Positions 40,201 to 51,037 of a DNA stretch of 64,000 nucleotides are shown here, one piece after another. A program made the position numbers and the translations under genes. Source of the DNA: Ricinus communis (Eukaryota > Streptophyta > Magnoliopsida > Malpighiales > Euphorbiaceae). The stretch lies in contig NC_063260.1 of the NCBI RefSeq assembly GCF_019578655.1, forward strand, positions 7,566,501-7,630,500. The letters are read 5' to 3'. Numbering within the stretch: the first letter of the stretch is position 1; each line of letters opens with the position of its first letter. The notes beneath the pieces are model-generated. The model was not told the origin of the DNA, did not search any database, and saw only the letters and a program-made list of their open reading frames with translations.

Positions 40201-40354
40201 TTAAGAGTGTTTTGAGCACGCACCAAAAGGCTGTTAAATAAAATCCTTTAAATAAGCCTAATTAATAGTTTGAGGGCTCAATCGCTAAATTATTTATATA
40301 GGGACCTATTAAAATAAATGTTAATAACTTAAAGGCCAAATTATAAATTTTGCC
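40201..40354 (-). repeat. Right terminal inverted repeat of MULE
   Basis: Reverse complement of 35334-35487 at about 80% by hand alignment. Its outer end abuts the TTATTTAAA duplication. By analogy with MuDR it probably supplied the promoter of the minus-strand GRF gene that starts 164 bp further in. Confidence 0.92.
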
Positions 40355-40727
40355 TTATTTAAAAACTTAAAAAATACAAAAGAAAATTATAATACAATAA
40401 AATTGTTACATTTATAAATTAGATGTAATGGGATATCTAGCTCAATATTTCATTTTATTTTTATTTCTAACATAATTGATAACTTAAAACAACCTTATAA
40501 ATACTGCAAAATAAAAATTTAGTAAAAAGGAATAAAGACAGCAACAAAGCAGTGAAACCAAAGTAATTTTTTAATGCTTTTCTCATTGTGGTTATTATTA
40601 TTATTATTTTATTATTTATTGTTATTATTATTATTATTAAGAAGAAAATATAAAGCAAAAAACTCCAAAAAGATTTTTGTACTACATGATAAGATGTTAC
40701 ACCTTTCCATAGCATAACAAATCCCAC

Positions 40728-40788
40728 TAGGGTTTTTAAGATTAGGTTGAGCCTCACTCTCCTTTCTCTGCCGCATTGGCTAGGGTTT
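40728..40788. promoter_or_regulatory. Paired telo-boxes upstream of the RGG-box gene
   Basis: TAGGGTTT occurs at 40728-40735 and again at 40781-40788, each the reverse form of the plant telo-box AAACCCTA. Telo-boxes are typical of promoters of translation and ribosome-related genes, which suits an mRNA-binding protein. A pyrimidine-rich CTTT tract at about 40810-40860 follows and probably marks the start of the transcript. Confidence 0.55.
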
Positions 40789-40916
40789 TCCATTTTCACT
40801 CTTCAAAACGCACACCCACTTTCTCTTTATCTTTCTCTTTATCTTTTTCTCTTTCTTCATATTTCAAACTCAACCCGTTTCTTCTATATTCATTCCAGCA
40901 ATACCCTTTTAATCTA

Positions 40917-40937
40917 ATGGCTTTATTCAAGCTCTAG
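40917..40937 (+). promoter_or_regulatory. Short upstream open reading frame before the RGG-box gene
   Basis: An ATG at 40917 opens a six-codon frame that ends in TAG at 40935-40937, about 80 nt before the main start at 41016. If it lies in the mature leader, it could reduce or condition translation of the main frame. Whether it is transcribed is inferred. Confidence 0.35.
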
Positions 40938-41015
40938 AGGGTTCTTTGGTTGCTGTTTTTAAGCTTCAAAAAGAAAGGGTTTTTAGTACTGGTTTTGGAT
41001 CTGTTATTCAAACAA

Positions 41016-44000
41016 ATGGCAACCATGAACCCTTTTGATCTTTTGGGTGATGATGATTATGAGGACCCGACTCAGCTTATAGCAGCAGCTCATCTCAAGG
41101 TGGTTGAGAAGCCTAAGAAGCCGTCTGCTCCTGCACAAGCTCAAGCTCAGCCTGTCAAGCCGGCTAAGCTTCCTACTAAGCCACCTCCTCCTGCTCAGGC
41201 TGGTGAGCTTTTAATTTGTTTTTAATTTGATTTTATTGGCTTTGGGTTTCTTCTGTGTAAAGAAAGATGCGAACTTTATTTGCTTTTTTGATAGTCCGAT
41301 AATTATTTGGTATTGTGCCCTGCTAGTATTAGTGAAGAAAGTGCCATTTTAGTGTTTATATTGATTTTGATTTCCTGTTTGTTGCTTGAAATAGAACAAA
41401 AGAAATGTAAGTAGAATTAATTTACAGTCTTTCACTCTTTGTTTCTTTAATATTTCAGGTTAAATGAATGCAATATTTTCAGCTGTCTTTATTGAACCTT
41501 CTTGTTACTGAATTGATAGAGTCATAAACCCAATGAGTAAATGTGAGTTTGTCAAGTTGAAGTTTTGATTGGAATTAGTATATTGATTATTGATGTTCTT
41601 TAATATAATATCTTAGCAGTACTAGCACAATCACACTTTAGAGATAAGCTTCAGCGTACTTGGTTTTGTTCTATTTAAAGCTACTTGCATGATTGTTCAT
41701 ACTAATTAGGCGAATCTTCTCTATATATGAGACGCTTATGTTTGCTATCATATTACTGGATTGGGCATTAATCTATCTTCACATCAAATATTGTTAATAT
41801 TTTCTAGCTTAGAAAGCAAAAAAAAGTTGCGTGGAGATCAAAATTAGTTAGCATAGAGTTTTTCTCAATCTTGAGTCGTGCTTTTGTTTTGGAAATAAAC
41901 CGTGGCATTTTTGTTTATTGGATTTAATGGAGTACTGTTGTGTATCTTATGTCTTTTCCAATATGTTTAATTTGTTGATTAGTGAGGGAAGGAAAGAGTG
42001 AAGGTGGTCGTGGAGGGGGCAGAGGTGGTGGACGGGGCACTGGCCGTGGTCGTGGAGGTGGCAGAGGATTTGATCGGGAATTGAATAACAATGAGACTAC
42101 TTTTGGTGGAAACAATGGATTTTCTGGTGGGCACAAGCCATCTGAAGAGGGAGAAGGTGGAAAGCCCTCGGAGAGGAGAAGCTATGGTGGGCCTCGTGGT
42201 GGTTTTCGTGGGGGTCGCCGTGGTGGTTTTAGCAATGGTGAAGCTGGTGAAGGTGAACGGCCCCGCAGGTTGTATGACCGCCGCAGTGGTACTGGTCGTG
42301 GGTTAGTATTGTCATTAAAATAATGCTATGCTTAACTACATCCGTATGTTCCCGTATTACTAACAATTAGAATTTGTTTCTCTTGTTTATGATTTATTCT
42401 TTTAACAGAAATGAGTTCAAACGAGAAGGAGCTGGTCGTGGTAATTGGGGAACTCCTGCTGATGAAATTGCTCCGTGAGTGATTTACTCTGCTAATTCAA
42501 CATTTTGTAAAATTCTTGATATTTTACCAGGGTGAATTTTCTTTAACTCAAGGCAAATGTATTTACTTTTGTGATTGATATTTTGTAAACCAAGGGAAAT
42601 TGAGGAACCTTTAATTGAAAATGAAAAGAACATTGGTATTGAGAAGCCGTCAGGGGAGGAGGGTGCTGCAGATGCCAACAAGGACAATCCTATGAATGAG
42701 CTAGAAGAGAAGGAGCCTGAGGACAAGGTGCATTGTCTCTTTCTGGATCTGGTTGTTAGCTTGTTTGCTGCTTAGATGGTTAGGTTGCATGAAAAGTTGA
42801 TTGCACTTATGTTTCTTGTGATGTTCATAACATATGTTGGATGTAGATGAGCAGTAATAAGCTAAAGTAAAGACATTAGAATGATCAAGGTTAGGTTGAA
42901 GTTTTTTGTTTGATTATTAGATTAATGAAGTATGGGTCTGGTGTTTATTCAAGCTTGGCCTGCATTTTATAGTTGTGCCACTCAAGTCATCTGCAGATGC
43001 CTAAGAGTGATATTTCTTTATAAACTAGGTACCTTCGCTGATGAGTTTGTACCTTTGTGGATTGAGGTTGTGCCACCTAGTTTGCAGGCTGTAATCTTGC
43101 TAGAAGTTATAGACAATTTATCTAGCTATATATAAATGAATTAATCGAGTTATTGCTTCAGTAAGGCGACTTCTACAGTCTGCCAAGAACTTAAATGTAC
43201 TGCAGTTGAATAAACCACTGTTGCCTTATATGATTTGTTTTTTTGAAGTTTTGTGAAGTCCACAGTAGCATTTGTATTTCCCATTCTAAGCTAATATTTA
43301 ATTTCCATGTCCTTTTTGCTAATAGGAGATGACTTTGGAAGAGTATGAGAAACTACGTGAAGAAAGGAAGAAAAGTTTGTCTCTGTCAAAGGCTGAGGAA
43401 AGAAAGGTTGACGTGGAAAAAGAGTTTGGCACTATGCTACAGCTTTCAAATAAAAAAGGCAGTGATGAAATCTTTATCAAATTGGTGAGAACAATGATCA
43501 CTTCTTGAATGAGGTATAATATTCTATTTAATCAAATATTCTTATGACTGGCAATTCATGTGGTTTTAAGGGTTCTGAGAAGGACAAAAGAAAGGATGCT
43601 GCTGACAAGGAAGACAGAGCCAAAAAGGTGCGCATCGTTAGGTTCTTTCACTGGTGTCACTTTGAATTAAGCTCGTGTTCGAGATGTTTTGGTTAAAAGA
43701 AAAACTTATGCTCATTGGCTGTCAGTTGGTCTATTTTGGTGCTTTGGCTCTTTTGGAGCTTATCTTTTCCGTTGCAAGGCAAAATAATTTGAGCTGGATC
43801 TATTATTTATTCTTATTTTACCTTAATAAAAAAACTGTAATTTTCGTGCATTTATGCCCTGTATTTTAGTTGTCCATGTTTCTTTGCTTCAGTTTTAGTT
43901 TGCACTTTATGTTTCTCTGTATAGCTTTTTATTCTCACCATGTTGCGTTTGTTGCAACCTTCAATATCATATCTGTTAGTGTGCAATGTACCTTGATGCA

Positions 44001-44370
44001 TGATGATTATGTACATGGGGATGTTGCAAAACATCGTATTGTCCATTCACTCTTTGCTGCAGCAGAATCGATTTTTTCTTTTCAGCCCATCCATATATGC
44101 CTATTCTTTAGGGCAGCAGTTATATACTAATTTGCAGTTCTTTTTTGAAGTTCTGTTGACGGAATGAATGCTGAGTTCTCTGTTAAATGTTTATAGGCTG
44201 TGAGCATCAATGAGTTCCTGAAGCCTGCTGAGGGGGAGAGATACTTTGGTGGACGCGGTCGTGGACGTGGTCGTGGTTCTAGAGGTGGATATGGTCTGGG
44301 CAGCGCACGAGATGTAGCAGCACCCTCAATTGAAGACCGTGGTCAGTTCCCCACCTTGGGTGGCAAGTGA
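41016..44370 (+). CDS. RGGA: RGG-box mRNA-binding protein (RGGA / HABP4-SERBP1 family)
   Basis: Seven exons by GT-AG and frame: 41016-41202, 41983-42301, 42409-42474, 42595-42727, 43326-43484, 43571-43627, 44197-44370. Together they give 364 residues with no internal stop, close to the usual family length. The N-terminus (M-A-T-M-N-P-F-D-L-L-G-D) is the Stm1-like start typical of plant RGGA proteins. Pro/Lys/Ala-rich sequence follows, then an RGG box at about 64-85 and another at 131-145 (G-G-P-R-G-G-F-R-G-G). The acidic HABP4 core with M-T-L-E-E-Y-E-K starts near residue 236, and a C-terminal RG box lies at 325-338. Proteins of this family bind mRNA and ribosomes in the cytoplasm and perinuclear region and are linked to salt and drought responses. 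The promoter has telo-boxes, and a MULE lies just upstream. Identity is secure; the exact paralogue rests on similarity and neighbours. Confidence 0.94.
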
Positions 44371-45871
44371 GATCTTTCTGTGTCTCGCATACCTGCATTG
44401 GTTTTCCACTATGGAATTCCTTTGTGTTCTTCTGAAAGAGTCCGAGTCGAAGGTCATCAGCAGGAAAATTTATTTCCTGAATTAAAAAACCATCTTTAAC
44501 ATTTAGTCTTTTGGGTGTAAATTTTAGATATTCCTCCATGGGCGTATCTCTGCCTGTGATTCCTTCTCGACTTTATGCATGCAGACCTTCAACCCCCCTC
44601 CCCCCTCTCATTTTTTTTTTTTTTTTTTTTTTAATTAGGAGTATGGCGTCATTATTATGTCTTGGACTGAGTAGTGGCATCAGTTTTGGTTTGTAGTAGG
44701 TCAACAGCACTTTGTAGTCTTTTAAAATCTCTTTGCCTGTCAACGTTGCCTGTTGTGTTTTACTTATATTACTTCTCATTTATTACTTCAAGAGAAATTA
44801 ATGACCTTAGTTAAAATAACAGCCGCCGTATTGAGGTCTCTGTTCGTCAAAGTGCTTTAATTGCATCTTATGTACATAATTGGTGTAATCTGATGAAAAG
44901 GGTCGTCAGCCAAACAAATTCCTTAATGCAAATTGGTATATAATTCATCAGGTTGAAGGGTGAGTTATTATTCTTTGCGCTTTGCAATGATAGCATGGTA
45001 AATTAGAAAATTATCAAACACGTGCATAATGCAAGTTTACCAATCAATCAATTGGGGAAGCGATGAAAGTAAGCAACTCGGCTCTTAGCTCGATTGTATT
45101 AGAACTGGAATTCAGATGTAGTTGTCCAAAACTTCAGCTGATGTAGACGTAGGAGTTTTGGTACCGCCATTTCTACAAGTATCGTAGCAGTTGTGTCATC
45201 ATATCATGTAAGATCCTACTTTATCGGTCACTGAAACTTGTCTTAATCTTTGTAGGCAAGGAACCTTTTTAATTAGCGGGTTTGTCCTGGTGGAGAATCT
45301 ATTCTACTTCACATATTAGGTTGGATTCCTGTATTCGCCGTAAAAGCAAAATTACATTTTAAGCTTTCTTAATCTTTGCAGGTAAGAAACCTTTTTAGAT
45401 AACGGGTTTATCCCGGTGGAGGAATTGTTCTACTTCAAATATTAAATTGGATCTCTGTATTCGCCATAAAAGTGAACGCACTTATAAAAATGACAATTCA
45501 CTTGGTCAGTATTGCCACTTATTTTGATTATATTATATAATTAAAAAAAAAATTACTTTTGAATCTCAGGTTGGACGATATGATCCTATCTTCACGTGAT
45601 AGAGATAGATAGAAGAAGAAAGTGGGGTTGTTCCGTCCTGTTCGGGGCGAATCCGTGCGCGGGGAACAGAAATCTGCGCCCCATTTAGAAGTGGCTAGAT
45701 TCAAAACTGTAGACCATGGAAAAAATTATTCATTCTAAAAGGGTGTCATGCTGCTCTTGTTTTGTTTTTGTTTTTTTGATCTATACATGCTGTTATTTTT
45801 ACATCTCTAACAATTGCTTAGAAATTCAATAACTTTTTCCGATAGATGGCCCATGCACTTGAATTTGCCAA
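44371..45871. other. Intergenic region between RGG-box gene and PPR gene
   Basis: Contains the 3' flank of the RGG-box gene, a C-run followed by a T-run near 44593-44631, and an imperfect tandem duplication (45241-45476). A less AT-rich patch at about 45640-45690 contains GTTCGGGGCGAATCC and GCGCGGGGAAC and looks like a fragment of an old transposon. No gene is supported. Confidence 0.6.
45241..45476 (+). repeat. Imperfect tandem duplication of about 115 bp
   Basis: Copy 1 (45241-45357) and copy 2 (45367-45476) both run from TCTTAATCTTTG through ACCTTTTTA, CGGGTTT, GGTGGAG, TTCTACTTCA and CTGTATTCGCC to TAAAAG. The offset is 126 bp. Identity is roughly 80% by eye. The origin is not recognised. 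Confidence 0.85.
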
Positions 45872-47917
45872 ATGAAAACATGGAACAAGTATTTCACGTT
45901 CATACCATTAGGAATGCCTTATTTCTCAAGAAAACTATGTCCCTTCTCCTTTTGTTCTTTCACAACTTCCTCACCGATCAAACACCATAAATCTTTTCTC
46001 TCCACCTCTACCCTCCAAAACCCAGATCCTATATCATTCAATGACTCAAACAAACCACCTAATAATACCCACGATAACATTCTCAACAAATCTTCACCGT
46101 TTCATCACCATAATAATAAAGTCAACGATGTCATCCTGTCCAACCAAGTTATTACTAGCTTTATCAGATCAGGTGACCTGGATTCTGCTCTTGAACTCTT
46201 CAATAACATGACAATTAAAACCACAGTTACATGGAACTCAATTTTGGCTGGCTACTCTAGAAAGCGCGGAAAAATGAAGAATGCCCGTGAACTATTTGAC
46301 AAAATACCTGAACCAGACACAATTTCTTATAACACTATGTTAGCTTGTTACGTGCATAATTCTGATATGGAGAAAGCTCAAGCTTTCTTTGATTTAATAC
46401 CCAATAAAGATCCAGCTTCTTGGAATACATTGATATCCGGTTTTTCCCAGAACGGGAAAATGGCCAAAGCGCACAAGTTGTTCTTGCAAATGCCTTATAA
46501 AAATGTTGTTACGTGGAATGCTATGATATCAGGGTATATAGCATGTGGGGATTTAACTTCAGCTTGGAAGTTGTTTAAAACTATGCCAGTTAAGAATGTT
46601 GTGGCTTGTACAGCTATGATAACTGGGTACATGAAACTTGGATTCATAAAGTTAGCCGAGAAATTATTTAAAGAGATGTCAACGGACAATGTGGTTACAT
46701 GGAATGCTATGATTTCTGGTTTTATTGAAAATTCTAGAGCTGAGGATGGTGTGAAGCTGTTTAGAACAATGGTAGGGTTTGGAATTAGGCCGAACCCGTC
46801 AACTTTGAGTAGCCTTTTGTTAGGTTGTAGTGAGTTGTCTGCTCTACAGTTGGGAAGGCAAGTTCATCAATTGGTTTGTAAGTCTCCGTTGGCTAGTGAT
46901 ATGACTGCTGGCACATCATTAGTTAGTATGTATTGCAAATGTGGAGATTTAGAGGATGCTTGGAAATTGTTTCTTGAGCTTCCAAGGAAGGATGTAGTCA
47001 CATGGAATGCAATGATTTCCGGTTATGCTCTACATGGAGCAGGTGAGAAAGCTCTGAGGTTGTTTGATGAAATGAAGAAGGAAGGAATCACACCGGACTG
47101 GATTACCTTTGTTGCTGTATTATTGGCTTGCAACCATGCTGGTTTTGCAGATCTTGGGCTTAAATATTTTCACTCTATGGTGAGTGATTATGGAGTTGAA
47201 ACTAAGCCAGAGCACTACACATGTATGGTAGATCTTCTTGGTCGAGCTGGTAAGTTGGATGATGCTGTAGATTTGATAAAAAGAATGCCTTATAAACCTC
47301 ATGTGGCTATATTTGGAACTCTTTTGGGTGCTTGTAGAGTACACAAGAATACAGAGATGGCTGAGTTTGCTGCCAAGAACTTGCTTGATCTTGATCCAAC
47401 AAGTGCGACTGGTTATGTTCAACTTGCAAATGTTTATGCATCTCTGAACCAATGGGACAATGTTTCCAAGGTTCGAAAATCAATGAAAAGCAACAAGGTA
47501 GTAAAGATCCCTGGGTACAGTTGGCTTGAAGTTAAGAGTGTAGTTCACAAGTTCAGATCAGGGGATAGGGCACACCCAGAACTGGCTTCAATATATCAGA
47601 AATTGAACGAACTAGAGAAGAAAATGAAGTTAGCAGGATATGTTCCAAATCTTGAATTTGCATTACATGACGTGGGTGAAGAGCAGAAAGAGCAGCTTTT
47701 GCTGCAGCACAGTGAGAAGCTGGCAATTGCATATGGCCTAATCAAATTGCCATTAGGGACTCCCATCCGGGTTTTCAAAAACTTGAGAGTATGTGGTGAC
47801 TGCCATTCTGCTACAAAGTACATATCAGCAATCGAAAGAAGAGAAGTTATCGTCAGAGATAGTATAAGGTTTCATCACTTCAGGGATGGTTTTTGCTCCT
47901 GTGGTGATTATTGGTAG
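45872..47917 (+). CDS. Pentatricopeptide repeat protein, PLS-E-DYW type, probably mitochondrial
   Basis: An intronless 681-residue PPR protein. The first 40 or so residues are basic and hydroxylated with almost no acids, in the manner of a mitochondrial presequence. From about residue 85 come tandem PPR motifs with the repeated V-[TV]-[TW]-W-N-x-[ML]-I-[SA]-G-[YF] signature (near residues 121, 183, 214 and 276). Longer P/L/S motifs follow, then the E and E+ region and a complete DYW deaminase domain. The domain shows H-S-E with His613 and Glu615, the C-G-D-C-H zinc pair with Cys641 and Cys644, and a C-terminal Asp-Tyr-Trp. DYW proteins recognise specific organelle transcripts and convert C to U. 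From memory it matches Arabidopsis At4g16835 in position next to RGGA. No lesion is seen; the target transcript cannot be deduced here. Confidence 0.94.
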   Translation: MKTWNKYFTFIPLGMPYFSRKLCPFSFCSFTTSSPIKHHKSFLSTSTLQNPDPISFNDSNKPPNNTHDNILNKSSPFHHHNNKVNDVILSNQVITSFIRSGDLDSALELFNNMTIKTTVTWNSILAGYSRKRGKMKNARELFDKIPEPDTISYNTMLACYVHNSDMEKAQAFFDLIPNKDPASWNTLISGFSQNGKMAKAHKLFLQMPYKNVVTWNAMISGYIACGDLTSAWKLFKTMPVKNVVACTAMITGYMKLGFIKLAEKLFKEMSTDNVVTWNAMISGFIENSRAEDGVKLFRTMVGFGIRPNPSTLSSLLLGCSELSALQLGRQVHQLVCKSPLASDMTAGTSLVSMYCKCGDLEDAWKLFLELPRKDVVTWNAMISGYALHGAGEKALRLFDEMKKEGITPDWITFVAVLLACNHAGFADLGLKYFHSMVSDYGVETKPEHYTCMVDLLGRAGKLDDAVDLIKRMPYKPHVAIFGTLLGACRVHKNTEMAEFAAKNLLDLDPTSATGYVQLANVYASLNQWDNVSKVRKSMKSNKVVKIPGYSWLEVKSVVHKFRSGDRAHPELASIYQKLNELEKKMKLAGYVPNLEFALHDVGEEQKEQLLLQHSEKLAIAYGLIKLPLGTPIRVFKNLRVCGDCHSATKYISAIERREVIVRDSIRFHHFRDGFCSCGDYW

Positions 47918-49135
47918 ATTTGCATCAGACAATCGACGTCTATGAACATGTTCTTCCTAATATGAAGTCCTTAATCTATGAAAACACAAAACTTGTTAAA
48001 GTGCAAGGAAGAACTTGGTTATGCTTAGTCTTACATGAGAAGTGCATCTGGCTATATTCAACCGGTTGAAGTTAATTTCAAATATAAGTTGTTGGGAATA
48101 CATTGCTTTAAGTTGGCTGCTGAATAAGGTTTGATTTTGTTATGGAGGAGAATAGGGTAATTGAGGTAATGTCATGTGTTTCACGAAGTCATATCGGGTG
48201 GTACACCAGAATTTGAGAACCGACTTCGTTGCACTAAACCTAGCATGTTTGGGAACATAAAATGGCAGGCACCAAGGGAAATTGATTGCTCTGGCATGCT
48301 TCAAAGGCTGCTTCTTGTGGAACCTGAGAGTACGTGGAAAGCTGTTCAACAATTCTCAAGTGAAGAAGGGATAGGACTCGTGTTAAGAGGTTCAGAGCAA
48401 TATCAAATCAGGTTGCCTGCGAACCTTATTCTAGGAGAACAGCTTTTAACCCCCAGTGTACGGTCAGAAAATATTGCAACGGAGCAAAGTTGCTATACAA
48501 ACTCTGCTCAGATGTGAATACCTGGTAGCCACACTGCCAGAGAATTCTCTTGCCAGCTTTCGTAGGACAACTTTGGATGCTTTGTGTAATTACTCCATGC
48601 TCGTTCTATTTTCATTTTAGATTAGATTTGAACAGTTAATTTAAGGGCACCCTTTCTACTTTTGTTGATGTCAATTTGGACTTGATTTCAGCAATTCTGT
48701 TTGGGAGCAATTTTTACAGAAATAGAGCCTACTTTCTTAAGACAAAACCACCTTTCACCAACATCAAACCAACAAATAGCAATGCAGCTTTATCATTCCA
48801 TAATAAATGGATCGAACAAAATTTTCCATAATATCGTGCATTCTACTCGAAAATAAGATGAAAGAAGAAAAAAGGAACATATAGGAGATGACCAGCAGAA
48901 TAAGGTGCATACCAGGTAAAATACTGGTATTCACCAATATTCCTAATTTGTACAGATGTTTCTTAAAATCAAATGACATTCAAAAGAATGGAATTTTTAA
49001 CAGTGCTGAGCAGCTGATTAGAAAGAGCAAATCATAACAAATAATTTTCTTATCTAACCATTAAGAAAGAACTAGTTTTACATGCAAACAAAGAACATGG
49101 TTAACATCCCAACCCAACTAAAACTGACTTCCTTT
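47918..49135. other. Convergent intergenic region between PPR and RAB1 genes
   Basis: The PPR gene ends on the plus strand and the RAB1 gene ends on the minus strand, so this holds both 3' UTRs. A 113-codon plus-strand open frame at 48176-48517 has ordinary composition but resembles no family I know. It may be part of a long PPR 3' UTR. I do not call it a gene. Confidence 0.55.
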
Positions 49136-51037
49136 TTACGAGGAACAGCAACCAGACTTCTGATTGACAGGCTGTCCTCGGATCTGCACAGTTGGGGGCC
49201 TTGCATTGTTCATTGCCGGTTGGCTTGCCATCCTGTAGATAAAGAATCAAAACCATTACAAAAATGGATCAGCAATCTAAAATACGCTAACAAATTGAAC
49301 TTGAATCAGCAATATAGATTAGTGGCAAGAAATGTAGAGAACATCCTTTTCGCATGCATTACACCATATTCAGTCTATGATAACTGCTCCAAACTAGCAA
49401 CTACTGAGATTCCATTCACTTTCTTCAGAAAGTATAATATAACATTGAAAGGAAAGGTTAAAAGCACCTGTTCTTGATTTCAGCAGCCATAGCCATGAAA
49501 GCCTGCTCGACATTTGTGGCATTTTTAGCACTTGTTTCCATAAAAGGGATCCCAATTTCATCAGCAAATGCCTGAAGAAATATAAAGCGAGTTTTAACTA
49601 AAGAGCTCTCATAGCTTATTTTAATAGCAGTCAGAACAAAGACCATTTTCAGCAAAACAGCAGGCAAACAAAAGAATCTGCACAACTGATGTTACCTTGG
49701 CAGTTTCATAGGAGACAACTTTGTTTGCTGTGAGGTCGTTTTTATTACCAACTAGAAGCTTGTTCACATTTTCACTAGCATAGCGGTCAATTTCATTCAA
49801 CCATTGTTTAACATTGTTGAAGCTCTCCTGGTCCGTGACATCATAAACAACCTAACCAGAAAACCATCAAAATCAGACAAGAGAGGCAAAACGAACGTAT
49901 AAATTATATATTAAAGAAAAGAGAACATCGAGAACTTACAATAATGCCGTGGGCTCCTCTGTAGTAGCTGCTTGTAATTGTCCTAAATCGTTCTTGCCCG
50001 GCTGTGTCCCACTGAAAATTTAACATAGAAGAGCAATATATTTTAGAACTTATGACACATATCCTACTAATGCAGAACACATTGTGCCAAGGGAAAATCA
50101 ACCGAAGTTATATCAAATAACTATAATAAACCTAGCATGAAACAACTTTCATACCCACTTCCCTAACTCATGTAGCATTTAGTCTAGAAATTGCAGAGTT
50201 CAATTGAATGGAATTCCAATTAGTAAAGTTCTGTGTTTTAAAAGTCCATGGCGAGTAGAATGTGTACTTTTAAAGGTCCACGCCAAAACTGACATCATTT
50301 CGCAAGAACTCAATTGAACTCTTAAAGTATAGATTTATTCCAAACAAGCCCAATATGCAGATCATGAAATTTTCATCACAAAAATTGGCATCTCCCAAAA
50401 ATTCAATGAAATCGCTAAAAGTGAACATAAAGCACATAATACAAAGCAAAAGTCATCTGGTAACTTACAATCTGAAGTTTAATAGTTTTCCCGTCCTGCT
50501 CCACGGTGCGAATTTTCTACACCAATTCACAATTTTACATTAAAAGTCAGATATAATTCTAATATAAAAGCAAATAGTAAAATTTACAAACAATTACTCA
50601 CAAAGTCAACTCCAATGGTACTGATATAGCTCTCCAGATAGGAATCATCCTGATTCACCAAAAGCATAACACATAAATACAATCACATCACTCGAATCAA
50701 CTTTCTTTTTCTAACAATTCCATAACTTAAATAAAAGATCGTATCGAATAATAACAAATGATCAGATACTTACAGCAAACCTGAGAAGCAAACAAGATTT
50801 TCCGACACCTGAATCTCCAATCAGCAAAAGCTTGAACAAATAATCGCTGCAAAATTAATAATTATGATCCCAAGTCAAATCAAATCACATAGATCTGACC
50901 AACAATTAAATAAAATATTAAGGAATGATTAAATTAAAAAAAATTTAGAACTGATAAGCGAATTAATCTATATCCAGATCCAAATTATATTACATAAAAA
51001 GAAACATGAGATTAAAGCTTTACTATTCAGGATTCAT
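49136..51037 (-). CDS. RABD2: RAB1/RABD2 small GTPase
   Basis: Eight coding exons on the minus strand: 51037-51024, 50846-50774, 50649-50602, 50516-50469, 50011-49940, 49851-49696, 49571-49468, 49232-49136. All junctions are GT-AG and sum to 203 residues, the exact family length. Visible motifs are the P-loop G-D-S-G-V-G-K-S (15-22), switch I Thr40, D-T-A-G-Q-E (63-68), N-K-N-D (121-124) and E-T-S-A-K (149-153). The C-terminal Cys-Cys-Ser-Ser is for double geranylgeranylation. RABD2 proteins control vesicle traffic from the ER to the Golgi at the cytosolic face of membranes. A TATA-like AATAAATAAATTA context lies on the minus strand around 51144-51156. Its 3' end faces the PPR gene. No lesion is seen, and which RABD2 paralogue it is cannot be told. 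Confidence 0.96.

Larger units (their letters stand above)
35334..40354 (+). mobile_element. Mutator-like element (MULE), complete but degenerate
   Basis: A 5021-bp element bounded by inverted repeats. The left end begins GGCAAAACCC, and the right end read in reverse begins GGCAAAATTT. The inverted repeats extend 154 bp on each side at roughly 80% identity with two compensating 1-bp indels. The flanks carry a perfect 9-bp duplication, TTATTTAAA (35325-35333 and 40355-40363), the hallmark of Mutator insertion. Inside are a broken MuDR-type transposase on the plus strand and a broken GRF-zinc-finger gene on the minus strand, arranged convergently. The right end lies about 660 bp upstream of the RGG-box gene ATG. 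Confidence 0.93.

Noticed and set aside
40467..40799. 110-codon minus-strand open frame upstream of the RGG-box gene.
   Set aside because: It reads through the promoter, telo-boxes and an ATT microsatellite antisense to the gene. Composition explains it.
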